Shown: piece after piece, positions 1 through 8,455 of the stretch
How the letters are laid out: each line of letters starts with the position of its first letter
How positions within the stretch are numbered: position 1 is the first letter of the stretch
Origin: Citrobacter arsenatis
GTDB taxonomy: Bacteria > Pseudomonadota > Gammaproteobacteria > Enterobacterales > Enterobacteriaceae
Assembly (NCBI RefSeq): GCF_004353845.1
Contig: NZ_CP037864.1
Location: 2,976,001 to 3,040,000 of the forward strand
Direction: 5' to 3'
Length of the DNA stretch: 64,000 bases
Program-made: the position numbers and the translations under genes
The notes under the pieces: model-generated
What the model was told of the DNA's origin: nothing
Seen by the model: the letters and a program-made list of their open reading frames with translations, nothing else
Databases searched by the model: none

Positions 1-268
1 ATTGGTCAGAGTTGTAGTAACTGTTCAATGCACTGTTCTGCCCCTCCAGGCTTGATAAACCCTGAAGCTGTCCGATGTACTGTTGAGCCAGCGGAGTGAA
101 CGGTGCAAGGTTGTTCATGATGGTGTTGAACTGCTGGTTTTGCAGGTCAGCGGCATATTTTTGCGCTTCCGCAGCAGCCTTTGCTCCACCATCAGACGAG
201 CCGCCTTTCCCACCTTTCAGGTACAGGCGATTCTCGAGATGTTTACTCGCAATCTGAAAAATTAGCAT
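1..268 (-). CDS. gp7-like DNA ejection protein, partial (5' end of gene)
   Basis: This is the N-terminal 89 residues of a reading frame that continues past the left edge. After a short leader (MLIFQIASKH) comes a glycine-rich KGGKGG segment and then AEAQKYAADLQNQQFN, which closely resembles the start of the mature P22 gp7 protein. P22 gp7 is one of three proteins (7, 16, 20) ejected from the virion into the cell ahead of the DNA, and its first residues are removed by processing; a similar leader fits here. The start ATG at 266-268 lies 8 bases after the gp14-like gene. The remainder of the gene is outside the window. Confidence 0.85.
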   Translation of the reverse strand, partial: MLIFQIASKHLENRLYLKGGKGGSSDGGAKAAAEAQKYAADLQNQQFNTIMNNLAPFTPLAQQYIGQLQGLSSLEGQNSALNSYYNSDQ

Positions 269-276
269 GTTGTTAC

Positions 277-738
277 CTATCTGGAATGACGGGAGAGGAA
301 GTCGATTAGTTCTTCGCGGGTTGCTGAATAGAAAGTGACGTCGTCTACGCCCTTGAAATACTTTTTGATGGTTCCTACGCGAGTCATGCCGATCATCGCG
401 CAGTAAATCTGGCCGTGACGGAACTTACGCGCCGCATAGGAAATCACGCAGGCGAAGTTGGTCGTAGCAATGATGTGTCGCCAGAATGCCAGGCCAATGT
501 CTTTGCTGAATCCTCTGGCGCATGGGAGATACATCGCGTGACAGTCGAATGTTAATGGCTGCGTTTCGTGGTAATAAACGATACCTCCGAACTCACCATG
601 CACGTGGACTTCGAAGTATTTCGTGTCAGGCTTATAGTCGTAACCGTCCCCATTATTACTGCCGGCGATGATTTTTGGATGATTGCCGACAGCTTCAACC
701 AAATCGGCGTCTCGCGTTGGCTTGAATGTAATCATCAT
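277..738 (-). CDS. P22 gp14-like head assembly protein
   Basis: This 153-residue protein has the same length as P22 gp14, a small protein needed for efficient head assembly, and sits in the same place between the tail needle gene and gene 7. The family is known in Pfam as DUF2824. The sequence looks like a small acetyltransferase-type fold (GLAFWRHIIATTNFACVI followed by a MIGMTRVG segment), but no catalytic claim can be made. The start ATG at 736-738 overlaps the stop of the tail needle gene as ATGA, so the two are probably translationally coupled. Confidence 0.8.
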   Translation of the reverse strand: MMITFKPTRDADLVEAVGNHPKIIAGSNNGDGYDYKPDTKYFEVHVHGEFGGIVYYHETQPLTFDCHAMYLPCARGFSKDIGLAFWRHIIATTNFACVISYAARKFRHGQIYCAMIGMTRVGTIKKYFKGVDDVTFYSATREELIDFLSRHSR

Positions 739-1601
739 TGCTCCGCGATAATCTTGATGGTCGTTGCGGTGAATGCCGCGCCATTGGCCTGGATTGTTAA
801 CGTACTGCCATTTGTTGCAAGGAAGCCGTTTTTATCAACGCTGAAGAATGTAGAAAGAAGGATATTGCTGGTCGCTGTTGCTGCATTTCGGCTATCTACC
901 AACGTATCAGGAACCGAGCCAGAGAAGGTTAACTGCATTGATCGGTTTGTTGTTCCACCAGGGAATGTCCCAACGAGAGAGAGCTTAAAATTTAACGTCT
1001 TGTTCTCGTTGTATACGATCATCTTGTCAGACGTAGTATTGAAGAATGGAGCAAGCGTTCCTGATGTAGGGGTTAGCGCCTTAAGCATCGTGATCAAGTT
1101 TGTCGCAGTGGTCGGAATAACCTGGGATATTCCAGTGTAAATAACCTCCGATTTCTTGCGTGTTGTGGCATATTCCAGAGCATCAATACGTGTTTCGTGA
1201 TCAGCTAATTCCGTCTCATTTGCAGTGATTCGCGTCTCATGGTTGGCAATGGTAGTCTCAATGTCTGCAACTTCATCAATCAGGAAATCGACATCATTAC
1301 GCAGAACATTAATCTTCCCTTCTGCAGACGTCAGTCGAACATCAAGTAATTGAATCGCATTTGTATTTGCTGTGATTCTTCCTTCATGATCATCAAGTGT
1401 GACATCCTGCTCATCGTTCTTAACCTGTGCGTCGTATGCGCCTTTTCCGGCATCGTTAGCCTTTCCTGCAACGCTGGTGAAATCAGCAGCCTGAGACAGA
1501 ATATATTGTTCATATGCAGGGCTGTAACCAGCTGGTAGTGATTTTGCGCTTAGGCTAATTGCCCTAATCATTACCGGATTATTTAGGGACGGATCGGCCA
1601 T
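735..1601 (-). CDS. tail needle protein gp26 with C-terminal knob
   Basis: The product is the trimeric fibre that plugs the portal channel of P22-like phages and pierces the outer membrane on infection. The start MADPSLNNPVMIRA and the following AYEQYILSQAADFTSVAGKA match the P22 gp26 tip that docks to gp10. Residues about 60-165 are heptad-like coiled coil with repeated DHEGRI/NHETRI/DHETRI units. P22 gp26 has 233 residues; this one has 288, because about 120 C-terminal residues form an extra domain rich in beta residues, as in the knob of Sf6-type needles. The ATG at 1601 overlaps the gp10 stop as TGATG, which fixes the start. Confidence 0.88.
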   Translation of the reverse strand: MADPSLNNPVMIRAISLSAKSLPAGYSPAYEQYILSQAADFTSVAGKANDAGKGAYDAQVKNDEQDVTLDDHEGRITANTNAIQLLDVRLTSAEGKINVLRNDVDFLIDEVADIETTIANHETRITANETELADHETRIDALEYATTRKKSEVIYTGISQVIPTTATNLITMLKALTPTSGTLAPFFNTTSDKMIVYNENKTLNFKLSLVGTFPGGTTNRSMQLTFSGSVPDTLVDSRNAATATSNILLSTFFSVDKNGFLATNGSTLTIQANGAAFTATTIKIIAEQ

Positions 1602-3019
1602 CACTCAATCCTTATCTGTGCGCCTGATAATGTGACAGGTGACTTGGTGATAACCCTGATTTTGAAGCCTATGTTTTTACGTATTCGTCCGACACGCTTC
1701 CAGATGACGCGCTTGTCGTAAACGAATGGCGCATTCTGCTCAATCATCTGCTCGCGGCCATAGTTGATGCCGTCAGTGGTGGCAGAAAGGAATAACCGGT
1801 CAGCATATTGGGCAACGCCGGTTGAGGATTCAACTTCGAAGTCGAACACCCTAGCGTTATCAGCTTTGAAAATCGGCGTGAATAACAGGTGCTCCTGCTG
1901 CTTTTCGTACTGTGAAGATATGTCGAACTGAAGAGCGCCTTTCACCGCTTCCAGCTTGTCGCCGCAAGTGATCGTGTTTCCTTCGTACATGAAGTCGATA
2001 GCGCGGTAGACGTCGTCATATAGTCCGGTTTTCAGGATGCACCACTGCGGACCGTTCTGTGACGCCGTGCCGTCATATACCAGCACGTGGCTCGGAAGGT
2101 GAATCATCAACAGCTCATGAGAATCGAAGCGCAGAGATTCCATTACTGCTGTCGACAGCTCGTCAGCGGTGTACTCGCGAATAATCTTTTCGATGCTTGC
2201 TGTGGCGATCGGAGTGGCGCGGCCAGAGTCGATGATATACACGGACGGCGCACCGGTAGCTGGGTTGCTGACGATGGCGTAAGCGTCCATAAACACGCAT
2301 TTGCAAAATGTGCCTGCGATACCTTTTGGCACCATGTATGCCGGGTTAGCAACATAGAGCGCCGCGCCGACTGTCGATGTGCCTGTCAGCGTGAAATACT
2401 CAATGGTTGATGAACCAAAGCAGACGATAAAATCTCGCCATGTGCCTATGCCGACGATTCCATCCGGCTGCGATTCTGCGCGATACTCAGCACTGTACCG
2501 GTCTGGATGAGACTCATCTTCAATGTCGGTGATAAACCATGAGTCAGAGTTATTTTTCGCCCAGGCATATCTACCACGCAACCGTGTTATATCTCGAGCA
2601 GAACCAAGGTCGTATTGAGTATATCCAGTATCAACTGGCCAGTTGGCTATCGTCTTAGTTGTTCCATCGTAACGATATTCGACTATCTGCCCACCGCTAC
2701 AGACAGCCTGCGAAGTCCTGCCATGAGCAAGAGAAACTCTGGTTAATCCTAGTACGCTTCCAACTACTGAATCAGATTGATAAAGCTTTCCACCCATAAC
2801 GCGATATACGGCATTCTGAGAGGTGTTGTACTCAGCGCCGCGAGATGTACCAGCAACGTCTGATAGCTTCGTTATGCCGGGGAAGGAGCGCAGATACCCC
2901 GATGCGTTTAGCACCTCTTTCGGTGTCGCCAATAGGTTAACCGGAAGGAAGTCGATGTAGTCGGCGTTGCGGAAGTCCTTGCCGACTCCTTTCATTAAAG
3001 GTAATTGCTGAATCGGCAT
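1601..3019 (-). CDS. packaged DNA stabilization protein gp10 (tail hub)
   Basis: This 472-residue protein has exactly the length of P22 gp10 and begins MPIQQLPLMKGVGKDFRNADY, typical of the family. In P22, gp10 forms a hexameric beta-propeller-like ring that extends the tail tube below gp4, holds packaged DNA in the head, and carries the needle and tailspikes. Position fits too: it follows gp4 and precedes the needle gene, with a 1-base TGATG overlap with the latter. A GAGGTGAG ribosome site precedes the ATG at 3019. Confidence 0.92.
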   Translation of the reverse strand: MPIQQLPLMKGVGKDFRNADYIDFLPVNLLATPKEVLNASGYLRSFPGITKLSDVAGTSRGAEYNTSQNAVYRVMGGKLYQSDSVVGSVLGLTRVSLAHGRTSQAVCSGGQIVEYRYDGTTKTIANWPVDTGYTQYDLGSARDITRLRGRYAWAKNNSDSWFITDIEDESHPDRYSAEYRAESQPDGIVGIGTWRDFIVCFGSSTIEYFTLTGTSTVGAALYVANPAYMVPKGIAGTFCKCVFMDAYAIVSNPATGAPSVYIIDSGRATPIATASIEKIIREYTADELSTAVMESLRFDSHELLMIHLPSHVLVYDGTASQNGPQWCILKTGLYDDVYRAIDFMYEGNTITCGDKLEAVKGALQFDISSQYEKQQEHLLFTPIFKADNARVFDFEVESSTGVAQYADRLFLSATTDGINYGREQMIEQNAPFVYDKRVIWKRVGRIRKNIGFKIRVITKSPVTLSGAQIRIE

Positions 3020-3028
3020 TTACTCACC

Positions 3029-3470
3029 TCATGTACTCGGATCGTCTTGTTCGATGTAAAAGCGATTCCATGTGAATGCTGATTTATTACCGGATCCGCG
3101 AGGCATATCATTTCGACGCTCAAGCGGAGGAATGGTGGTTAATGCAATGCAAATTGTCTGATATGCGCTGTCTGCTGCTGAGAGAAGTGTATCGGATGGC
3201 TGAATGACGTTATCCATGCAGACTTGAACAGCGAGTTTTAATGACACTCCGTCATATGCCCATGCTGGAATACCTGAATCGTCATCAGGCAGTGGCATCA
3301 CATCGTTTGCAGAATCGGCGAACAGGTACCCAAGCTCAATACCTTTTACCTGCCATGCTGCCATCATATCTTCCAGATCGTTTATCGCATCTTCTACTGC
3401 TTGCGGGTCCGCATCTGTCAATGTGGAGTTAGAATAAAGACCGGCCTTTCTCAGCGCTTTGAGGACTAAA

Positions 3471-3490
<20 letters not shown>
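3029..3490 (-). CDS. tail accessory factor gp4 (portal-to-tail adaptor)
   Basis: A 153-residue protein in the gp4 position, slightly shorter than P22 gp4 (166). The N-terminal helices (GDLVLKALRKAGLYS, DAINDLEDMMAAWQVKG) and the segment RGSGNKSAFTWNRFY near the C-terminus are typical of this family of head-completion proteins. In P22 twelve copies bind the portal ring after packaging and begin tail assembly. P22 gp4 has also been reported to have peptidoglycan hydrolase activity; nothing here tests that. The gene overlaps the end of the preceding acidic-repeat protein gene by 20 bases. Confidence 0.85.
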
Positions 3491-3736
<246 letters not shown>

Positions 3737-3737
<1 letters not shown>

Positions 3738-3970
3738 TATTCACCCCACATATAATCACGATTGATAACCTCAAGAACGTAACCATCGTCGTTAACAAGC
3801 CACGCATCTTGATACTTATTAATAGTTACCTCCTGATCTTTAAATCTGACTTTCGCAACAATATCGCTTGTTTCAAATTCAACGTCTTTGATCGTTTGGA
3901 TTGTAACTACCGATGCAATGGGCCAATACTCAGCAGAAACGCAGCCTTTTTGTTTTATTTTTAGGAACAT
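3737..3970 (-). CDS. small phage protein downstream of coat gene, unknown
   Basis: A 77-residue protein that I do not recognise. It appears beta-rich (ASVVTIQTIKDVEFETSDIVAKV, FKDQEVTINKYQDAW), with no signal peptide or membrane segment. It lies after the coat-gene terminator and its stop overlaps the next ATG as TAATG. The position between coat and gp4 suggests a head-decoration or head-completion role, but that is a guess. Confidence 0.65.
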
Positions 3971-3981
3971 AAATCACCATT

Positions 3982-4001
3982 AAAAAAGGGGCCGAAGCCC
4001 C
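3982..4001 (-). terminator. intrinsic terminator after coat gene
   Basis: On the minus strand GGGGC-TTCG-GCCCC is followed by six T. It lies 20 bases after the coat stop codon. A perfect UUCG hairpin here would reduce read-through from the highly expressed coat gene into gp4-gp10-needle genes unless polymerase is Q-modified. Confidence 0.85.
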
Positions 4002-4021
4002 TGATTAATTCAGGTTGCTGG

Positions 4022-5275
4022 TTACTGACCGGCGATAACGATACCGGTGTACTCCGGAACCAGTACAGAGCAACCGTACAAAGTCGTGAAACGACAGGTG
4101 GTTGAACCTTTGATGTGGTCGAATGCGTAGGACATGATCAGCGTAGCGCCCTGCTCGGTGGTTGCAGTCATTACCTGCGGGCCCTGACCAGTAGGGAATG
4201 CCAGCTTGCCATACATCAATTCGACAGAACCATCAGCCCAGAACAGGTTAGCCGGTGCAGCGTTCTGGTTGAGCAATGTCAGTGCTGCACCATTAGCGGC
4301 ATTTGCGTCAACGTTCGCGTATGGACGGCTTGGTACGTCAGCGTTATCCGGCGGCAAAATCTGCGGAGAGATTGTCGCAGTAGTCCCGCTTACCGCCAGT
4401 ACACGGAAGACCTGAAGTTGATCAGTGGTGTCTTTGGTGATCTGGTGTACGGAGTGAACGCCAGCGATAGTGAACGCATCGCCAACCTGAAGACCGGCAG
4501 CAGAGAGTTGGATAGTTCCCTGACGGTTATCAACCGGCATGTCGTTGGCATCTTTTGCCTGAACCTTATGAGCAGGAGCGGCAGCCAGAGTAAGTGCTGT
4601 TGCAGTTCCATTAGGTACACGACCAGAGATGTCAGTCTTGTAGCTGTCGAATGATGCAACTGGAGGAATCTGGGCTTTTTCGTATGCCGTCAGAGATACG
4701 CCTTGAGTGTATGCGCGATGGCCTAACTCACCTGCCAGATCTTTGTAGTTGAAGGGGTTCCAGAATGAGCGGCGGTTAATACCCTGCGGAACGCCGATAG
4801 CAGTCATAATTGCATCAATGCCAGCCGCGCTATTCCACAGATCACGCCCCTGAGTACCGGTAGTTGAGTTTGCCATCGCGACAACGTTTGTTGCACGCTG
4901 AGTGACCATTGCGATCAGATCAGAATCAATCTGCGCCGCCAGTCGCTGACCAGCCGCACGCCCTGCTTCTGTCTTGTGCTCCGGATCACGCATTTCACGA
5001 GCATCCAGAGTGTACAGAATGTTTTTAGGCTCTTTGAACACAGAAGGAACCAGGCGCTGAACTAATGCAGTTGGTGTTTTACCGGTCAGGTCGAGACCTT
5101 CTTCAACGTTCATGTGGTAATGCTGCGGACGGTAAAGAACATCTCCTGCACGTTGCATTTCAGTATCGCCAGGGCGGAATTTCTTGGCGTTGCGAGACAC
5201 TACACAGGAGGCTTCGAAACCTTCCACGTACTGCTCAAACATAATCTCTAGGTCTTTTGCTAATTGGTTAGCCAT
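4022..5275 (-). CDS. major capsid (coat) protein, P22 gp5 family, divergent type
   Basis: A 417-residue protein in the gene 5 position directly after scaffold. Similarity to P22 gp5 (430 residues) can be seen in FWNPFNYKDLAGELGHRAY, in VDNRQGTIQLSAAG followed by VGDAFTIAGVHSVHQITKD, and in NLFWADGSVELM. The middle part (about 220-330) corresponds to the inserted beta domain of P22 coat. Elsewhere it differs strongly from P22, and it does not look like Sf6 coat either, so it is a separate coat lineage. The product forms the HK97-fold icosahedral shell around gp8 scaffold. The ATG at 5275 follows the scaffold stop by 16 bases. Confidence 0.88.
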   Translation of the reverse strand: MANQLAKDLEIMFEQYVEGFEASCVVSRNAKKFRPGDTEMQRAGDVLYRPQHYHMNVEEGLDLTGKTPTALVQRLVPSVFKEPKNILYTLDAREMRDPEHKTEAGRAAGQRLAAQIDSDLIAMVTQRATNVVAMANSTTGTQGRDLWNSAAGIDAIMTAIGVPQGINRRSFWNPFNYKDLAGELGHRAYTQGVSLTAYEKAQIPPVASFDSYKTDISGRVPNGTATALTLAAAPAHKVQAKDANDMPVDNRQGTIQLSAAGLQVGDAFTIAGVHSVHQITKDTTDQLQVFRVLAVSGTTATISPQILPPDNADVPSRPYANVDANAANGAALTLLNQNAAPANLFWADGSVELMYGKLAFPTGQGPQVMTATTEQGATLIMSYAFDHIKGSTTCRFTTLYGCSVLVPEYTGIVIAGQ

Positions 5276-5293
5276 GCTTAATGCTCCGATAGG

Positions 5294-6181
5294 TTATTTT
5301 TTTGCCTTTTTGGCGGCGAAATACGGCGTCCAGTCACCGGTTTCCAGTGCCTTGGCTTTCAGTTTGTCGAGGTTGTTGATCACCGCGCCGTTGCTGCCTT
5401 TTACTTCTGGCGTTGTTGCGGCATTTGTTTTTGCTTTAGGCATCGTTTTGGCTTTTGACTCGATACGCTCGAGAAGTCGACCAAGAGCTACGGGGTTGGT
5501 AGCCTCTGCCAGTTGTTTGCGAAGTTCGGCATTACGACCAAGAGCAAGCACAACCATTTCTGGCTTTTCAGACTCGTGAAGAATTGCGTCCTGAATAACT
5601 TTAGGAACTTCATCAATAACAATTTGCTCAGCTTCAGCGAAACCTTTTACCTTCAGCGCCTTTGCTCGCTGCTGGTAATTGGCTACTTTTTGCCGATGCT
5701 GCTCATTGAATTGTTCCTGTTGCTGTTTAATGACACGCTGCTGCTCTTTGTACTGGTCATTCTCTTTAGCCCATTGCTCAAGCTTTTCCTGAAGCAGGTC
5801 CTCGTCGTAGTCAATGCCAGGGTCTGTAAGCTTTGGCATGACGGGTGGCTGAGAGATAATTGGCTGTTGCTGTGCGGGTTGAGTAGAGAGGCGGCGAAGC
5901 TCTTTAAGCTCACGATCCTTCTCTTTAATCGTACTGCGCAGATGCTTAACCAGTGCCGGGTCTTTCGCGTCTTCGCTGGTCGGCGAGTCCAGCCTTTCAT
6001 CACCGAAATAGAATTCTTGCTCTGAATCGTCACCCTCTTCAGTCTCAACTTCACCATTCTCATGGTCATCAGCTTCGACGTTGTCAGTGTCGTTTTCAGT
6101 TTCGACATCATCTGGAATTTGCTCAGGCGTGTCGTTGTCGACTTCAACTTCAGGTGTGTTTTCTTCTGCCGTTCCGTACAT
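5294..6181 (-). CDS. scaffolding protein (P22 gp8 analogue)
   Basis: A 295-residue protein, close to the 303 of P22 gp8, between portal and coat genes. It is very acidic at the N-terminus (residues 1-60), has predicted helices with many Gln, Lys and Glu (residues 75-180), and ends in a short basic helix (YFAAKKAKK). In P22 the C-terminal basic helix-turn-helix binds coat and drives procapsid assembly, and the scaffold then exits and is reused. The composition, size and gene order support the call more than direct sequence identity. Confidence 0.85.
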   Translation of the reverse strand: MYGTAEENTPEVEVDNDTPEQIPDDVETENDTDNVEADDHENGEVETEEGDDSEQEFYFGDERLDSPTSEDAKDPALVKHLRSTIKEKDRELKELRRLSTQPAQQQPIISQPPVMPKLTDPGIDYDEDLLQEKLEQWAKENDQYKEQQRVIKQQQEQFNEQHRQKVANYQQRAKALKVKGFAEAEQIVIDEVPKVIQDAILHESEKPEMVVLALGRNAELRKQLAEATNPVALGRLLERIESKAKTMPKAKTNAATTPEVKGSNGAVINNLDKLKAKALETGDWTPYFAAKKAKK

Positions 6182-6268
6182 AAATACCCCTGTTTACTCG
6201 ATGTTATGCCCATCGGAGGCAATAGGATGCCCGGCCTCATAATGACGGCCATGGCGAGATAGGTTTGA

Positions 6269-8455
6269 TTACTGCTGTGGTTGTTGCTTCTGAATAACTG
6301 ATTGCATGAGGCTTGTTAGATCCATGCGCTGAGTGTGTCCTTGCGCCTGGCTTTTAAGTATCAATTCCGCATCTGCGCGAGCGTTATCACCTTGCTGCGC
6401 CATCAGCTCTCTAAACTCTTTTCTCTGATCCAGATTCATGCTGTTGAATATCTCAGCAATTTTCGCGTCAGCGAGTTTGTCTTGAGTTATCACTTTTGCT
6501 GCTTCTATCTGCAATGACATACTCTGATTGTCGGCCTTTTTGTTCTCAGCGACTGCTAATCCCTGATTTGCCAACGCATTGACCATGTCAGGAGAAGGTT
6601 GGTTCTGCTGCTGTGCCTTAGCCTGAGCAACCATCTGCTTCTCTTCTGGTGTGCGTGGCTTGATAACGCCAGAAAGAAGCAACTGATTGCGGTTGTACTC
6701 TTTCAGGTCGTCGATGCCCTCTCCGTCCATGTTGTCGAGAATCATCGACGAAACGAGGTCGTGCTTGGGAGTGCCAGGTGGAATCAATGCCAACATGCTG
6801 AGAAGCGATTTAACCGTTGCATCACGTCGAGTTGCAAATGATTGCCCTACATCAACCGTAACCTCATAGTTTCCTTGCGACAGGTCATTGAGCGCCACCT
6901 CCTCACCAGTTTGACGGTCGATAACCGCTCCATTCATCAGCGCAACATCATCGGTACCATCTTCGTTAACGATACGCATCGGTGTATCGCTGCCGTACAC
7001 CTCACGCGCCATGGAAAGCCACACTACGCCAGCCCGACGCATGGATTTCGCCATGTTGTCCATGTATATATAGGACTGCGTATCCATCCGGTTAAAGATG
7101 CTATCAACTGTTTCTGTGGCTACATTGCTTGGCATATTCTCAAGCTGGGATGCGCCGGTGATCTGCTGGATAGCTGTGCCGGTGTATTGCAGGAGTCCGG
7201 CCAGCGCCGGTGGCATTTGAGTTGGTGGCGTGTATCCACTTACTTGCGCCTGAGCGACTACTGCGCCTTGCTTATCCTTCTGGCTTACCATCGGAAGAAA
7301 TGCTGGGCGCTTTTTGTTTCTCTGCGCCCAGTGGTCAGCTAACTGTCCAGGGATAAAATCGACATCGACAATAGGGATGCCATCTCCACCCGCCTGCGTG
7401 GCGTTATCAGCAATCATGGAAACCATAAGGTTTTCCAGTCGCTGAGCATCCATAGCTTTGGCAGCATGCCCTTCGATACGTTCCTGGTTATCAACGAAGG
7501 CCCGACGTCCATACACAGGGATAAGTGGGATGTGTTCACCAGGTATACGCTTGGGTTCTTCCAGCCATTCAGCGCCAGATAGCAAACCGCAGTACACGCG
7601 GCGTTTCTTAACCTCACGCTCGCCAATCATTTCGAACGAACCTTCTTTTAGCTCGTCCTCAATATCCTTTATCTGGTCTTCGTCATAAATGGCAGTTGCG
7701 TTGGTGATCGGGTTTCGCCAGGCGCTAATCTTCACTTTCTCTGTACGCACTTCGTAGTAACGACCTACGTAAATAGCGCCAGGTGTAGACCAGTCGTATT
7801 GTGTGCCTGAATCATCTTTACTCAGGCTGGCAGCAATTGAATCAGGATATTCAGCTTCGAACGCTTTAGGCGTCATGGAAAACATCTCCATTGCCCACGT
7901 TGCATCGCTGCGGTCGTATTGCTTGCTGTCCTGGTCGAAGAAAACGCATGTAGCCGGGTCATAGACTGGCAGAAGGCTAATGCGTCGCTGTTCGTTGCTC
8001 GGATCCATCTCATCTTCGTAGTCAGCGCACATGCGCCAGCACCCGAAGCCGCCGGTTACCGCATCATCGAATGCGTTATCGCAAGCCTCGCCGCCTGACG
8101 TTTCCTGATAGTCGGCGCGGAACTTGCCGTTCATCTTCTCTGCCAGAGCCTCGGATGCCTGGCTATCTTTAGGCCGGAATCGGACGCTGATGCGGTTCTG
8201 GCGATATTCGCCAATGATGCGATCACATTCACGGGCAATCTTGTTTAGTTCGAATCGAGGGTAATGCTCAAAGCGCCCTTCATCGAACGAGTAGCCTGCG
8301 TTTGTGCTTCCTTCCCATTGAGCCCCGGAAACCCTGACGAATCGTTGAGCCTCGATGATCTGCTCGCGCATATCTTGTGTTGCGGTGTAGGCGTTATCGA
8401 AGTTGCATAGCGCCTTACGATGCCAGTCATCCATCTTTTTATCGTCTGCCATCAT
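6269..8455 (-). CDS. portal protein (P22 gp1 family)
   Basis: This 728-residue protein (P22 gp1: 725) forms the twelve-subunit ring through which DNA enters and leaves the capsid. Shared features with P22 gp1 include the early segment IIGEYRQNRISVRFRPKD, GGFGCWRMCADYED, KKRRVYCGLLSGAEW, and a long C-terminal helical tail containing AEIFNSMNLDQRKEFRELM, equivalent to the barrel of P22. The open frame extends to 8467, but I chose ATG 8455 because it overlaps the large terminase stop as ATGA. An 87-base gap separates it from the scaffold gene. Confidence 0.93.
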   Translation of the reverse strand: MMADDKKMDDWHRKALCNFDNAYTATQDMREQIIEAQRFVRVSGAQWEGSTNAGYSFDEGRFEHYPRFELNKIARECDRIIGEYRQNRISVRFRPKDSQASEALAEKMNGKFRADYQETSGGEACDNAFDDAVTGGFGCWRMCADYEDEMDPSNEQRRISLLPVYDPATCVFFDQDSKQYDRSDATWAMEMFSMTPKAFEAEYPDSIAASLSKDDSGTQYDWSTPGAIYVGRYYEVRTEKVKISAWRNPITNATAIYDEDQIKDIEDELKEGSFEMIGEREVKKRRVYCGLLSGAEWLEEPKRIPGEHIPLIPVYGRRAFVDNQERIEGHAAKAMDAQRLENLMVSMIADNATQAGGDGIPIVDVDFIPGQLADHWAQRNKKRPAFLPMVSQKDKQGAVVAQAQVSGYTPPTQMPPALAGLLQYTGTAIQQITGASQLENMPSNVATETVDSIFNRMDTQSYIYMDNMAKSMRRAGVVWLSMAREVYGSDTPMRIVNEDGTDDVALMNGAVIDRQTGEEVALNDLSQGNYEVTVDVGQSFATRRDATVKSLLSMLALIPPGTPKHDLVSSMILDNMDGEGIDDLKEYNRNQLLLSGVIKPRTPEEKQMVAQAKAQQQNQPSPDMVNALANQGLAVAENKKADNQSMSLQIEAAKVITQDKLADAKIAEIFNSMNLDQRKEFRELMAQQGDNARADAELILKSQAQGHTQRMDLTSLMQSVIQKQQPQQ

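Noticed and set aside
568..1140. 190-codon plus-strand frame
   Set aside because: It lies opposite the gp14-like and tail needle genes, which have clear homology and coupling; no ribosome site or family.
4115..4654. 179-codon plus-strand frame in the coat gene
   Set aside because: Shadow of the coat gene; the coat frame has homology, length and position.
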